A DNA stretch of 7,197 nucleotides from an uncultured Clostridium sp. (GTDB lineage: Bacteria > Bacillota > Clostridia > Lachnospirales > Lachnospiraceae). Shown here in pieces: positions 7,080 to 7,197 of this stretch (positions are counted from its first letter, which is position 1; the number at the start of each line of letters is the position of its first letter). The stretch lies in the NCBI GenBank assembly GCA_900544905.1, contig UQXF01000122.1:1-7197 (forward strand), given 5' to 3'. The notes beneath the pieces are model-generated. The model had not been told where the DNA came from. It was given only the letters and a program-made list of their open reading frames with translations, and ran no database searches. The translations under genes and the position numbers were made by a program.

Positions 7080-7098
7080 ATTAGTGGTACTTTTTCCT

Positions 7099-7127
7099 AT
7101 TATATTCTATTTTTAATAGAATTTCAA
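7099..7127 (-). promoter_or_regulatory. Sigma-A promoter of the small regulator
   Basis: The minus strand reads TTGAAA (7122-7127), a 17-bp spacer and a perfect TATAAT (7099-7104). Transcription would start near 7092 and give a leader of about 46 nt. The whole spacer is an inverted repeat (annotated separately), so a protein bound there would block polymerase. Confidence 0.85.
7105..7121. promoter_or_regulatory. Operator-like inverted repeat filling the promoter spacer
   Basis: Perfect 7-bp arms (TTCTATT and AATAGAA) flank a 3-nt centre. The element occupies exactly the 17 bp between the -35 and -10 hexamers of the small regulator's promoter. The outer half-sites TTCTA and TAGAA recur at 7063-7079 with the same spacing. 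Self-binding by the regulator is inferred from position and repetition. Confidence 0.62.
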
Positions 7128-7158
7128 TTTCTTTTTTCTGTAAGCAAAGGAAAATTTA

Positions 7159-7187
7159 TTGACATCAAAAAACAGTTACTATAATAT
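7159..7187 (+). promoter_or_regulatory. Divergent plus-strand promoter reading out of the window
   Basis: A perfect TTGACA (7159-7164) is followed by TATAATAT (7180-7187). The perfect TATAAT leaves a short 15-bp spacer, while TAATAT at 7182-7187 gives the ideal 17 bp. The target gene lies beyond the right edge, divergent from the small regulator. It could be a chance match in this A+T-rich tract. Confidence 0.5.
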
Positions 7188-7197
7188 AAAGAAAAAT

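Overview
The window reads as chromosomal DNA from an anaerobic gut-type Firmicute, most likely a Lachnospiraceae member. The grounds are the ECF sigma factor paired with a DUF4179-type membrane protein, strong GGAGG Shine-Dalgarno sites, A+T-rich promoters, and the 'hydratase'-type aconitase. This placement is by motif recognition, not by a search. Bases 1-45 are not biological: they are an Illumina Nextera adapter with part of its i7 index, so the left edge is a contaminated contig end.

All six genes lie on the minus strand and are therefore read from right to left. At the right end a 63-residue XRE-like regulator (6854-7045) has a near-consensus promoter. The 17-bp spacer of that promoter is a perfect inverted repeat, and a second copy of the half-sites lies 42 bp downstream, which suggests autorepression. 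A plus-strand promoter at the right edge points out of the window. A strong hairpin terminator separates the regulator from a secreted transglutaminase-like protein (5897-6727). Next comes an aconitase-superfamily hydratase (3510-5792, GTG start) with its own sigma-A promoter and terminator. It is followed by a two-gene operon of an ECF sigma factor (2849-3355) overlapping a DUF4179 membrane protein (1555-2856), the probable anti-sigma factor, behind an ECF-type promoter that is probably self-recognised. After a two-way hairpin terminator, a MurJ/SpoVB-like lipid-linked oligosaccharide flippase (46-1382) begins and runs off the true DNA into the adapter.

Most genes look like separate transcription units, each with its own promoter or terminator. 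The cell-envelope theme (flippase, membrane anti-sigma, exported transglutaminase) is suggestive, but nothing here proves they act together. No gene-free stretch exceeds about 175 bases. I see no RNA genes, CRISPR arrays, insertion sequences or phage structural genes. No clearly undescribed system is visible; the most distinctive signals are the tandem operators of the small regulator and the unusual active-site spelling of the hydratase.
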